From: Marinilabiliales bacterium
GTDB lineage: Bacteria; Bacteroidota; Bacteroidia; Bacteroidales; BM520
Length of the DNA stretch: 41,868 bases
Assembly (NCBI GenBank): GCA_002869405.1
Contig: PKSY01000340.1
Span: 1-41,868, forward strand
Direction: 5' to 3'
Shown here: one piece after another, positions 17,762 to 25,773 of the stretch
Numbering within the stretch: position 1 is the stretch's first letter
Layout of the letters: each line of letters opens with the position of its first letter
The notes under the pieces: model-generated
Database searches by the model: none
What the model saw: the letters and a program-made list of their open reading frames with translations, nothing else
What the model was told of the DNA's origin: nothing
Program-made: the position numbers and the translations under genes

Positions 17762-18268
17762 CTAGTTCTGGTAGTCGTCAAGAGATTTCATTAATTTTTT
17801 CCGTGTAAAGAAGATTCTGCTTTTTACTGTTCCAATTGAAAGGTCCAGCTTTTCAGCAATCTCTTTGTATTTAAATCATCTTGTATGCATTTCAAAAGGA
17901 AGCCTGTGAACGTCTTCCAGTTTGTCAATCGCTTTTCTTATTTCCTTTACAGAGATTTTTGTTTCCGGAGAATCCTCATCGTTATTACGAGGAATATTGA
18001 TGTAATACTGGTCTGTTGTTGAATCAGTAAAAGTATTTGCTTTCTGGCTTCTTCTGTAGTTGTTGATGAAGGTATTCTTCATAATAGTGTAAGTCCATGC
18101 TTTCAGATTTGTGTTATCCATGAACTTGTCCTTGTTTGTTAAGGCTTTTACAAAAGTATCCTGAACAAGGTCTTCGGCCTCTTCTCTGTTGGAGGTAAGG
18201 GAATTTGCAAAAAACTGAAGGTTATCTTTCAGGCTAAGGAGCTTATTATTGAATTCAAGTTCTGACAT
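17762..18268 (-). pseudogene. ECF-type RNA polymerase sigma factor interrupted by an in-frame TGA
   Basis: The uninterrupted part (17876-18268, 130 residues) carries sigma region 2 (EEAEDLVQDTFVKALTN, LKAWTYTIMKNTFINNYRR) and the start of region 4 (IDKLEDVHRLPFEMHTR). A TGA at 17876-17878 then stops it. The same frame continues without a shift for 37 codons as FKYKEIAEKLDLSIGTVKSR and on to LMKSLDDYQN before a TAG at 17762-17764, which is the missing region 4 helix-turn-helix. Related sigma factors usually have Gly at this position (GGA to TGA is one base). Without region 4 the product should not recognise a -35-type element. Promoter and terminator look intact, so the change is recent, a sequencing error, or read through; I cannot tell which. 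Confidence 0.85.
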
Positions 18269-18317
18269 AGTCTTAAATTTTAGTGTGAGTAAATCGTTTG
18301 TTTAACATTTACAGCTA

Positions 18318-18350
18318 CAAAGTTAAACAAAATTCAATACACACAACAAA
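18318..18350 (-). promoter_or_regulatory. Promoter of the ECF sigma gene
   Basis: On the minus strand TTTG (18347-18350) is followed after 21 bases by TAACTTTG (18318-18325), a full match to TTTG-N19-21-TAnnTTTG. It lies 50 bases before the ATG at 18266-18268. Confidence 0.65.
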
Positions 18351-18463
18351 AAAGATTAAAAAAATATGTTAACAAATGTTAATACATTGAATATGAGTAA
18401 CATAGTATATATGTCAAATATGAAATTTGTTTATTTTGGATGGAAAATGAAAAGAAAAACCGG

Positions 18464-19360
18464 TTACAGAGGGTATCTCGTTGACAGATCAGCCTTAAAA
18501 TCTTCAACAGAATGAATAACTTTTACATTGAGCGGGCAATCGAGCCCGTTTTCAGGATCCTGCAATTTGGTAAGATAAATTTGTTGAACCGGGAAGTCGG
18601 TACATAAGGATTTAATGTAGGATTCTGTTTCACAACTGCTGAGAGGTGAGGTAAACGTTGTGATAAGTGCATCAGGGTGTTTTACCTTTGCAATAGACCT
18701 TAAAGCGGATCTTGTAACTGATTGGCCGAGATAAATTGTTTTGTGACCGCTTTTGCGAATAAGGTATGCGAAGAACAGCATGCACAACTCATTGTAATGC
18801 CCTTCAGGCAAAAAGATAAAAAACCGTTTACCATTTTCAGCTGGTGGAATTATTAAACCATCAAGGGCAACAATAACTTTTTGTCGAAGTATTGAGTCTG
18901 CAAAATGTTGCTGAGCTTCTGAAATAACGCCGGTAAGCCAGTGAAGACGTACTTTTTGATAAAAAGGAAAAAAGACTTTATGAAATGCATTTTCAAAACC
19001 GTGTGCAATAACTGCGTTGGTTATTGCTTTATTGAAAAGCACCGAATCCAGTTCAAGTGTAGCATGAAGCATGGTTTCAATGATGCTCTCCGCTTCCTGG
19101 CTTTGGGATGCAAGTTTTAAGACTTCCGAATTTATCTCTTCATTGGAAAGTTCGGCGATATGAGATATTTTCCAGCCTGAATTATTAAGGATGGAGATAT
19201 TCAGAAGTTTCTTAAGGTCGTTATCACTATAATACCTGATGTTGGTATCTGTTCGGTGAGGTTCAATTATCCCGTAGCGCTTCTCCCATATTCTAATGGT
19301 GTGCGCTTTAATCCCGGTCATTCTTTCCAGGTCACTTATGGAATAATTTTGCTTGCTCAT
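18464..19360 (-). CDS. MerR-family regulator with B12-binding-like C-terminal domain
   Basis: A 298-residue regulator started at the ATG 19358-19360, which has GGAAG a short distance upstream; a TTG five codons earlier is less likely. The MerR winged helix is at about 5-72 (SISDLERMTGIKAHTIRIWE, RYY wing). A helical segment (75-165) and a Rossmann-like domain (170-298) follow the layout of CarH/LitR photoreceptors. The cobalamin motif DxHxxG is degraded to Glu186-x-His188-x-x-Glu191 (EGHYNE); Trp141 and His152 of the helix bundle are kept while the glutamate before that His is Gln151. Light sensing through B12 is therefore uncertain. It sits between alaS and the ECF sigma gene on the same strand. 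Confidence 0.85.
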   Translation of the reverse strand: MSKQNYSISDLERMTGIKAHTIRIWEKRYGIIEPHRTDTNIRYYSDNDLKKLLNISILNNSGWKISHIAELSNEEINSEVLKLASQSQEAESIIETMLHATLELDSVLFNKAITNAVIAHGFENAFHKVFFPFYQKVRLHWLTGVISEAQQHFADSILRQKVIVALDGLIIPPAENGKRFFIFLPEGHYNELCMLFFAYLIRKSGHKTIYLGQSVTRSALRSIAKVKHPDALITTFTSPLSSCETESYIKSLCTDFPVQQIYLTKLQDPENGLDCPLNVKVIHSVEDFKADLSTRYPL

Positions 19361-19419
19361 TCTTTTTTCTTCCAAATCCTAAACGGACAGCGGGGAAAAA
19401 AGTTTTGATTCGAATAAAC

Positions 19420-22032
19420 TTATGCGAGTAGTTCTTTGGCTTTTTCTATGGCTGCAGGTATCCCTTCAGGGTTTTTACCTCCGGCGCTTGCAAAGTGTGG
19501 CTGTCCGCCTCCGCCACCTTTTATCTCTTTGGCCAGTTCACGAATAATGGCTCCGGCGTTAAGTTTATTATCCCTGGCAGTTTCTTCATCAATCATTACA
19601 AGTAAACCGGCTTTCCCTTCAGCTTTTGTTCCCAGCACTATTACAAAGTTTGAGATTTGTCCTTTGAGCTGGAAGGCAAGATCCTTCATAGTGGAGGCAT
19701 CAAGTTCTACCTCGGTAGCGAGAAGATTATACTTTCCGGTATCTGTCACTTGCGATAGTATATTATTACGCACATTCGCTGCTTTTTCTTTTTTAAGTAT
19801 TTCAATCTCTTTTTGCAGCTCATGATTTGCTTCCTGAAGCATTTCAATACCTTTAATAATATCGTTTTGGTTTTTCAGAATTGCTTTTGCCTGCATCACT
19901 GTTTCTGTCATATTGTTAAGGTACTCTTCGGCTTTAGTGCCTGTAAGAGCTTCAATCCTTCTTATACCTGCCGCAATTGCTCCTTCTGAAGTTATTTTGA
20001 TTATACCGATATTTCCAGTTGAATTAACATGCGTGCCTCCGCAGAGCTCAGTTGAGTTACCGAAATTTATTACACGCACCAAATCGCCGTATTTTTCCCC
20101 AAATAAAGCAAGAGCACCCATTTCACGGGCTTCTTCCATAGGAACAGCTCTTTTCTCGTTTAGAGGATGGTTTTTCCGGATTTCTGTATTTACAATATGT
20201 TCAATTTGTTTTATCTCTTCCGGAGTCATTTTGCCAAAATGGGAAAAATCAAATCGCAGATAGTCAGGGCCAACAAAAGATCCTTTTTGTCCAACATGCT
20301 CACCAAGTACTCTTCTGAGTGCGTGATGAAGCAAATGTGTTGCAGTATGGTTACGTTTTATATTTTCTCTTCTTTCACTGTCAACTACTGCATGAAAGTT
20401 TGCTTTTGGATCTGAGGGCATCTCTTTTGCGAAATGGATTATCAGATCATTTTCTTTTTTTGTATCGATTATATATGTTTTCTTGTTGTCGGCTTCAATA
20501 TATCCGGTATCACCAATTTGACCGCCGCTTTCTGCATAGAAAGGAGTGTAATTAAACACCAGTTGATACATGGTTTTGTTTTTTGCTGTGACTTTCCTGT
20601 ACCTGGTAATGTGCACCCTGGCCTCAGTGTGATCGTAGCCGATAAACTCTTCTTTAGTATCTTTTTCATCAAGAACCACCCAGTCGTCAGTATTTATAGA
20701 AGCGGCTTTTCTTGAGCGTTCTTTTTGTTGCATCAGTCGTTTCTGAAATTCTGCTTCATCAACAGTTTTTTGATGTTCTTCGGCAATTAGTGCAGTCAGG
20801 TCGAGGGGGAATCCGTATGTATCAAAAAGTTCAAAAGCAAAAGCCCCATCTATAACTTCAACATCTTTATTACTTTCCAGATATTGGTTAAATCGCTGGA
20901 TTCCATTGGCAAGGGTTCTGAGGAAAGATGACTCTTCTTCCATAATAACCTTTGTGATGATCTCCTTTTGCTTTTCAACTTCAGGGAAGATATCGATAAA
21001 CTGTCCTGCGAGAGTATCAATGAGTTTATAGATTGTAGGATCTTTTTGATCGAGGAAGGTATAAGCATATCTTACGGCCCGCCTAAGAATCCTTCGAATT
21101 ACATATCCTGCTCCGGTGTTGGAAGGAAGCTGGCCATCGGTTATGGCAAAGGTTATTGCTCTTGTATGGTCAGCGATAACGCGCATAGCGATATCAGTCT
21201 GCTCATTTTTGCCGTAAGGAATCTCAACGATTTCACTAATTTTCTGAATCATGGGCTGGAAAACATCAGTGTCGTAATTACTTTGTTTTTTTTGCAGCAC
21301 CATACAAAGGCGTTCAAACCCCATTCCTGTATCCACATGTTTGGCAGGAAGTGATACCAGAGAACCATTGGCCATTCTGTTGAATTCCATAAACACAAGG
21401 TTCCAGATCTCAATTACCTGTGGATGGTCTTTATTGACGAGTTCTTTTCCTGGTATTTTTGCTTTCTCATCGTCGTTTCTTATGTCAATATGGATTTCAG
21501 AACAAGGGCCACAGGGACCGGTTTCGCCCATTTCCCAAAAATTGTCTTTTTTAGATCCGTAAAGAATTCTGTTTTCCGGGATAATACTCTTCCACAATTC
21601 AAAAGCTTCATGATCGATCTCAAGGTTCTCATCTTTATCTCCGCCAAATACTGTGACATAAAGATTTTCTTTATTGATTTTATAGACTTCGGTGAGTAGT
21701 TCCCATGCCCATTCAATAGCTTCTTTTTTGAAATAGTCACCAAACGACCAGTTTCCAAGCATTTCAAACATTGTATGGTGGTAAGTGTCGCGACCAACTT
21801 CCTCCAGGTCATTGTGTTTACCTGATACGCGAAGACACTTTTGTGTATCTGCGGCACGTGGGAACTTCGCCGGTTTATTTCCAAGGAAAATATCTTTAAA
21901 CTGATTCATTCCGGCATTGATAAACATCAATGTAGGGTCATCCTTAACTACCATGGGAGATGAGCATACAATCTCATGGTTTTTTGTTTGGAAAAAATCG
22001 AGAAATGTTTTTCTGACTTCTGAAGCTTTCAT
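19420..22032 (-). CDS. alaS: Alanyl-tRNA synthetase
   Basis: An 870-residue class II synthetase that charges tRNA-Ala. The aminoacylation domain opens with LMFINAGMNQFKDIFLG (about 30-46) and contains FEMLGNWSFGDYFKKEAIEW; the editing domain has the zinc ligands His562 and His566 (HTATH) and Cys664 and His668 (CGGTH); the C-terminal DHHA1-type domain has GGGGGQPHFASAGGK. Length and domain order are normal. The MerR gene follows after 59 bases and may be co-transcribed. Confidence 0.98.
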   Translation of the reverse strand: MKASEVRKTFLDFFQTKNHEIVCSSPMVVKDDPTLMFINAGMNQFKDIFLGNKPAKFPRAADTQKCLRVSGKHNDLEEVGRDTYHHTMFEMLGNWSFGDYFKKEAIEWAWELLTEVYKINKENLYVTVFGGDKDENLEIDHEAFELWKSIIPENRILYGSKKDNFWEMGETGPCGPCSEIHIDIRNDDEKAKIPGKELVNKDHPQVIEIWNLVFMEFNRMANGSLVSLPAKHVDTGMGFERLCMVLQKKQSNYDTDVFQPMIQKISEIVEIPYGKNEQTDIAMRVIADHTRAITFAITDGQLPSNTGAGYVIRRILRRAVRYAYTFLDQKDPTIYKLIDTLAGQFIDIFPEVEKQKEIITKVIMEEESSFLRTLANGIQRFNQYLESNKDVEVIDGAFAFELFDTYGFPLDLTALIAEEHQKTVDEAEFQKRLMQQKERSRKAASINTDDWVVLDEKDTKEEFIGYDHTEARVHITRYRKVTAKNKTMYQLVFNYTPFYAESGGQIGDTGYIEADNKKTYIIDTKKENDLIIHFAKEMPSDPKANFHAVVDSERRENIKRNHTATHLLHHALRRVLGEHVGQKGSFVGPDYLRFDFSHFGKMTPEEIKQIEHIVNTEIRKNHPLNEKRAVPMEEAREMGALALFGEKYGDLVRVINFGNSTELCGGTHVNSTGNIGIIKITSEGAIAAGIRRIEALTGTKAEEYLNNMTETVMQAKAILKNQNDIIKGIEMLQEANHELQKEIEILKKEKAANVRNNILSQVTDTGKYNLLATEVELDASTMKDLAFQLKGQISNFVIVLGTKAEGKAGLLVMIDEETARDNKLNAGAIIRELAKEIKGGGGGQPHFASAGGKNPEGIPAAIEKAKELLA

Positions 22033-22080
22033 ATTATTGTTTTCAAGTTGTAATCATCAAATTTCACTTTTACAGCAAAA

Positions 22081-22110
22081 TTGCAAATTTAATCCAATTT
22101 GTTACTTTTG
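22081..22110 (+). promoter_or_regulatory. Promoter of the M23 peptidase-merR pair
   Basis: TTG (22081-22083), 19 bases, then TACTTTTG (22103-22110), a full match to the Bacteroidota promoter layout, 33 bases before the ATG at 22144. Confidence 0.6.
22084..22091 (-). promoter_or_regulatory. Candidate -7 box for alaS
   Basis: The minus strand reads TAAATTTG (TAnnTTTG match), 51 bases before the alaS ATG. No -33 TTG is found at the right distance. It directly abuts the -33 TTG of the opposing peptidase promoter. Confidence 0.35.
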
Positions 22111-22143
22111 CATATACATAATGCAATTTTGACAAGTTAAATA

Positions 22144-23115
22144 ATGGCGAAGGTCAAATATCATTTTAATCCCGAATCTTTTACTGTTGAAGAAGTTAAG
22201 CTGACGTTCCGCGACCGGCTGCGCAGAAGCATAATATCAATAATATCAGGTTTGGTGCTTGCAGTATTGTTACTTTTTGTGGCATATACGTTTTTTAGTT
22301 CTCCCAAAGAGCGGATGATGCAGCGGGAAATAGCTCATCTGGAGCTTCAATATGCAATTCTGAATGACCGAATGGAGCAGGCTCAAAAAGTGCTTGATGA
22401 CCTTTCGGACCGCGACGATAATATATACCGGGTAATCTTCGAAGCTGAACCTGTTCAGGAGTCAAAACGGAAAGCCGGATATGGTGGTGTAGACCGCTAT
22501 GCACGCCTTGACGGGTTTGACAATAGTGAGATGATGATTAGTACAACCCGCAGGATGGATCAGTTATACAGTCAGCTTTATGTGCAATCCAAGTCATTTG
22601 ATGAGGTTTTTGAACTTGCCAAGACAAAAGAAGAGATGCTGCGGAGAATCCCTGCGATACAGCCGGTTCGTGATATTGATATTAAGCGTATTAGTTCTTA
22701 TTTTGGGTATCGCACGGATCCGTTCTATAAGGTGCGTAAATTTCATGATGGAGTTGATTTCTCGGCCCCCGTTGGTAAAGAGATTGTTGCTACCGGTGAC
22801 GGGACAGTGGTGGATATTAGGAGATCCAGGCGCGGATACGGAAATACACTCATTATTGATCATGGATACTCCTATAAAACTGTGTATGCGCATCTGCACA
22901 CTTTTGAAGTAAGAAAAGGCCAAAAAGTAAAAAGGGGACAGGTTATCGGAACCGTTGGTAATACAGGTAAATCTACCGCACCGCATTTGCATTATGAGGT
23001 AAGGAAGAATAACAGAGCTGTAAATCCTATTCACTTCTTTTTTAATGACCTTACACCGGAGCAGTATGAAGAGATGCTGGAACTCTCTCTTCGCCCAACT
23101 CAATCTATGGATTAA
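22144..23115 (+). CDS. Membrane-anchored M23 family peptidase
   Basis: A 323-residue protein with a cytoplasmic start, one membrane helix at about 32-54, a coiled-coil-type linker to about 170 and a C-terminal lysostaphin-type domain (about 190-300). Zinc-ligand motifs are HDGVD (HxxxD) and PHLHYE (HxH). It should act on peptidoglycan cross-links in the periplasm or work as a non-enzymatic regulator of them. The following merR gene starts directly after its TAA. Divergent from alaS. Confidence 0.93.
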   Translation: MAKVKYHFNPESFTVEEVKLTFRDRLRRSIISIISGLVLAVLLLFVAYTFFSSPKERMMQREIAHLELQYAILNDRMEQAQKVLDDLSDRDDNIYRVIFEAEPVQESKRKAGYGGVDRYARLDGFDNSEMMISTTRRMDQLYSQLYVQSKSFDEVFELAKTKEEMLRRIPAIQPVRDIDIKRISSYFGYRTDPFYKVRKFHDGVDFSAPVGKEIVATGDGTVVDIRRSRRGYGNTLIIDHGYSYKTVYAHLHTFEVRKGQKVKRGQVIGTVGNTGKSTAPHLHYEVRKNNRAVNPIHFFFNDLTPEQYEEMLELSLRPTQSMD

Positions 23116-23457
23116 ATGAGCACAAACGCAGATAAACTATATTATTCCATTGGTGAGGTGGCAAAGATGTTCGGAGTTAACACTTCCCTTATCCGATTCT
23201 GGGAAAAGGAGTTTGGCAAATGGATAAAGCCCCACCGTTCAAAAAGCGGAAGCCGTTATTATACAAAAGATAATATTGATCAGATCCGTGCTGTTTATAA
23301 GTTGGTAAAGGTTGAAGGATATACTCTTCAGGGCGCAAAAGATGTGTTAAATGAAGGTGCAGATGAAAAACAGTCCAATGAAGAAATCAGAAAAACTCTG
23401 CTTAAAGCTAAGGCTTTGCTGCAACAGCTTTTAGATGCTGAAAATTCTTTTGATTAG
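23116..23457 (+). CDS. Small MerR-family transcriptional regulator
   Basis: A 113-residue protein that is almost only a MerR DNA-binding domain (about 8-78: YSIGEVAKMFGVNTSLIRFW, SRYYTKDNIDQIRAVYKLVK) with a short helical tail and no ligand-binding domain or cysteine cluster. The ATG immediately follows the stop of the M23 peptidase gene. Its TAG overlaps the TAA of the convergent rfaD gene, so there is no room for a terminator between the two units. Target genes are unknown. Confidence 0.9.
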   Translation: MSTNADKLYYSIGEVAKMFGVNTSLIRFWEKEFGKWIKPHRSKSGSRYYTKDNIDQIRAVYKLVKVEGYTLQGAKDVLNEGADEKQSNEEIRKTLLKAKALLQQLLDAENSFD

Positions 23458-24419
23458 TAATACTCTCCCTTAATAAGATAGTTTTTTACATAATCATTTA
23501 CACCATCTTCAAGCCTGGTGAAAGGTGTTTTGTATCCGGCATTTATCAGTTTGCTCATATCTGCTTCAGTAAAATACTGATATTTATCTCTAATATCTTC
23601 CGGAGTATCAATAAATATGATTTCAGATTTCTTTTCCAGACTTTTAAAAGTGGCATTTGCCAGATCCAGGAAGCTTCTGGCGGTTCCTGTTCCAAGGTTA
23701 TATATCCCGTTTTCCGGCTGATTTTCCATCATCCATAGAACCACATTGGTAAGGTCTTTTACATAGATAAAATCTCTGAGTTGCATGCCGTCTTCAAAAT
23801 CTGGTCGGTGTGACTTAAAAAGTTTTACGCGGCCCGTATCATTTATTTGTTTGAAAGCGCCTAAAATAACTGATGCCATTCTGCCTTTGTGATACTCATT
23901 CGGACCATAGACGTTAAAGAATTTCAATCCGGCAAAGAAAGGAGGAGTCTCTTTCTGTTGAAAAATCCATTTGTCAAATTCATTTTTGGATCGACCATAT
24001 GGATTAAGTGGTTTAAGATCTTCAATAATATTGTGATCATCTTTGTACCCCAATTCTCCAAGTCCATAGGTTGCTGCTGAGGATGCATAAATCAGAGGTA
24101 TATTCTTTTGGGTGGCAAATTTCCAGATCATTTTGGAGTATCCGAGGTTTAACTTTTCGAAGACGCTCCAGTCAAATTCTGCTGTATCGGTACGAGCACC
24201 AAAATGGATAATGAAGTCAACTTTATGTCCATTTTTCTCTAGCCATGATTCCAGGTCATCACGATGAACTGTGGTATTCAGAAGTTTTCCGTTAAGGTTC
24301 TTATTTTTATCATCACGCGAGAAATCGTCTGCAACTACCAGATTAAAATATCCTGCTTCATTGAGTTTCTTAACCATACAGCTGCCAATAAAACCTGCTG
24401 CTCCTGTAACGAGTATCAT
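23454..24419 (-). CDS. rfaD: ADP-L-glycero-D-manno-heptose 6-epimerase
   Basis: A 321-residue extended SDR enzyme that epimerises ADP-D-glycero-D-manno-heptose for the lipopolysaccharide core. The nucleotide-binding motif GAAGFIGS is at residues 6-13, the catalytic Tyr-x-x-x-Lys lies in NPYGRSKNEFDKW, and the C-terminal sugar-binding region includes RDFIYVKDL and NLGTGTARSF. Also called hldD. Its stop overlaps the convergent merR stop. A TACTTTTG -7 box is 17 bases before the ATG. Confidence 0.92.
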   Translation of the reverse strand: MILVTGAAGFIGSCMVKKLNEAGYFNLVVADDFSRDDKNKNLNGKLLNTTVHRDDLESWLEKNGHKVDFIIHFGARTDTAEFDWSVFEKLNLGYSKMIWKFATQKNIPLIYASSAATYGLGELGYKDDHNIIEDLKPLNPYGRSKNEFDKWIFQQKETPPFFAGLKFFNVYGPNEYHKGRMASVILGAFKQINDTGRVKLFKSHRPDFEDGMQLRDFIYVKDLTNVVLWMMENQPENGIYNLGTGTARSFLDLANATFKSLEKKSEIIFIDTPEDIRDKYQYFTEADMSKLINAGYKTPFTRLEDGVNDYVKNYLIKGEYY

Positions 24420-24436
24420 AGGGTAGAATTTGTGGT

Positions 24437-24444
24437 CAAAAGTA
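24437..24444 (-). promoter_or_regulatory. Candidate -7 box for rfaD
   Basis: The minus strand reads TACTTTTG, matching TAnnTTTG, 17 bases before the rfaD ATG. No clear -33 element. Confidence 0.4.
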
Positions 24445-24559
24445 ATGATTTTTTATTGTTGAGGTAAGGCGTTGTGATGCATTCCTGAATTTTGTGTGTT
24501 TTTGATGGGTAACAAAAAAGTGTTTTTTGCATAAAGCAACAGGTACCTTATTGAATAAG

Positions 24560-24755
24560 ATAATGTGGCTCATGGGAAATGGGTTGGCTGGGGGAGGTGT
24601 GTTTTGTGGTTTGGTTTTGATGAGGTATGGGTGTGAGGGCGAGGTCGGCCGATTTCAATTCCACCCTTTCAAAGGGTAAGTCCGGCCAAGAAGCAACCAC
24701 ACCGCTCCCAAAAATCCAAATTCCTCCCCCAATCACACAATTTATCCCCATTCTA
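24560..24755. repeat. Gene-free stretch with imperfect inverted symmetry and G/T to C/A strand switch
   Basis: The stretch 24420-24822 has no convincing gene. Its left part (about 24570-24645) is rich in G and T on the plus strand and its right part (about 24680-24755) in C and A. At the centre is ACCCTTT-c-AAAGGGT (24663-24677), a perfect 7-bp inverted repeat, and GGCC occurs on each side (24647-24650 and 24684-24687). Left-arm CTGGGGGAGG (from about 24590) is echoed by CCTCCCCCAAT in the right arm (from about 24723). This suggests a decayed long hairpin or a dispersed intergenic repeat. Confidence 0.45.
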
Positions 24756-24756
24756 A

Positions 24757-24788
24757 ATAAAAAAAAGCGCCCAAAAACATCAGACGCC
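24757..24788 (-). terminator. Probable terminator of the sprE-fabD operon
   Basis: On the minus strand GGCGTC and GGCGCT-type arms pair over 5-7 bp with wobbles around an 11-base loop, followed by eight T. It lies 35 bases beyond the fabD stop. Confidence 0.6.
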
Positions 24789-24822
24789 TCTTCAGTGGAC
24801 CTCCACCAAATATTTAATCTTT

Positions 24823-25710
24823 TTACCAGGTCGCGCTGTTTGCTACTGCATCAGCTTTTACCTTCTTAATTAATCCCTGTAAAACTTTTCCAGGACCAAC
24901 CTCTACAAAGCTATTCGCTCCATCTGCAATCATATTCTGAACTGTCTGGGTCCATCGTACCGGTGAGGTAAGCTGTGCAATAAGATTACTCTTAATCACA
25001 TCAGGGTTCTTCACGGGCTGAGCATTTACATTCTGATATATTGGACAAACAGGGTCTTTAAAGACTGCCTTCTGTATCGCTTTCTCAAGTTCAACTTTTG
25101 CAGGATCCATTAACGGTGAATGGAATGCGCCTCCCACTTTCAAAGGTAACACTCTTCCGCCTTCTTCTTTCAACTTTTCTCCTGCAGCCTCTATGCCTTC
25201 CATAGATCCTGAAATTACTATCTGTCCCGGACAGTTATAGTTTGCTGCAACCACAATATGCTCAGATGATACACTTCGCAACACCTTCTCTACATCAGAA
25301 TCTGCCATCTTTAACACTGCAGCCATAGTTGAGGGATTCTGCTCGCATGCCATCTGCATCAATTCCGCACGACGGGCAACAAGCTTTAGCCCCTCTTCAA
25401 ATGTAAGAGCTCCCGATGCTACCAGGGCAGAAAACTCACCTAGTGAATGACCTGCAACCATATCCGGACGAAATCCTTCAGTACCCATCACCCGCGCCAT
25501 AATCACTGAATGCAGAAATATGGCAGGCTGGGTCACTTTTGTCTGCTTAAGATCTTCTTCACTACCCTCAAACATTATTTCGGTTATTTTAAACCCCAAA
25601 ATATTGTTTGCTTTTGAGAAAAGATCTTTAGCAACAGATTTGTTTTCATAAAGGTCTTTTCCCATACCTGAAAACTGAGCTCCCTGTCCGGGAAAAACAA
25701 ATGCTTTCAT
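24823..25710 (-). CDS. fabD: Malonyl-CoA:ACP transacylase
   Basis: A 295-residue cytosolic enzyme that moves malonyl from CoA to acyl carrier protein for fatty-acid elongation. The N-terminal FPGQGAQ, nucleophile Ser89 in AGHSLGEFSA, Arg113/Arg114 region (VARRAELMQ) and catalytic His197 in GGAFHSPLM match FabD (Ser92 and His201 in E. coli). It is the last gene of the run that begins with sprE; no other fatty-acid gene adjoins it. Confidence 0.96.
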   Translation of the reverse strand: MKAFVFPGQGAQFSGMGKDLYENKSVAKDLFSKANNILGFKITEIMFEGSEEDLKQTKVTQPAIFLHSVIMARVMGTEGFRPDMVAGHSLGEFSALVASGALTFEEGLKLVARRAELMQMACEQNPSTMAAVLKMADSDVEKVLRSVSSEHIVVAANYNCPGQIVISGSMEGIEAAGEKLKEEGGRVLPLKVGGAFHSPLMDPAKVELEKAIQKAVFKDPVCPIYQNVNAQPVKNPDVIKSNLIAQLTSPVRWTQTVQNMIADGANSFVEVGPGKVLQGLIKKVKADAVANSATW

Positions 25711-25773
25711 TTTATCTTTCTTAAGTTTATGTAACAGCTAAACTGTTATTTTCAAGGCGTTAGATGATAACTG

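Noticed and set aside
17876-17878. TGA read as glycine through an alternative genetic code (as in Gracilibacteria)
   Set aside because: TGA is clearly a stop elsewhere here, for example the MscS-like gene (ATGA overlap), the PTPS-like gene overlapping folE, the gene ending at 7756 and the paraoxonase-like gene.
24548-24869. Two small overlapping open frames on opposite strands (24548-24751 minus, 24627-24869 plus)
   Set aside because: Their translations are low in hydrophobic core patterning, rich in Pro, Lys and Ser, and come from the G/T-C/A skewed spacer; one runs into fabD and the terminator. They look like by-products of the composition.
25720-25760. TAACAG/CTGTTA hairpin between the BI-1-like gene and fabD as a terminator
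   Set aside because: On the transcribed minus strand no T run follows the stem, so it would not end transcription by itself.
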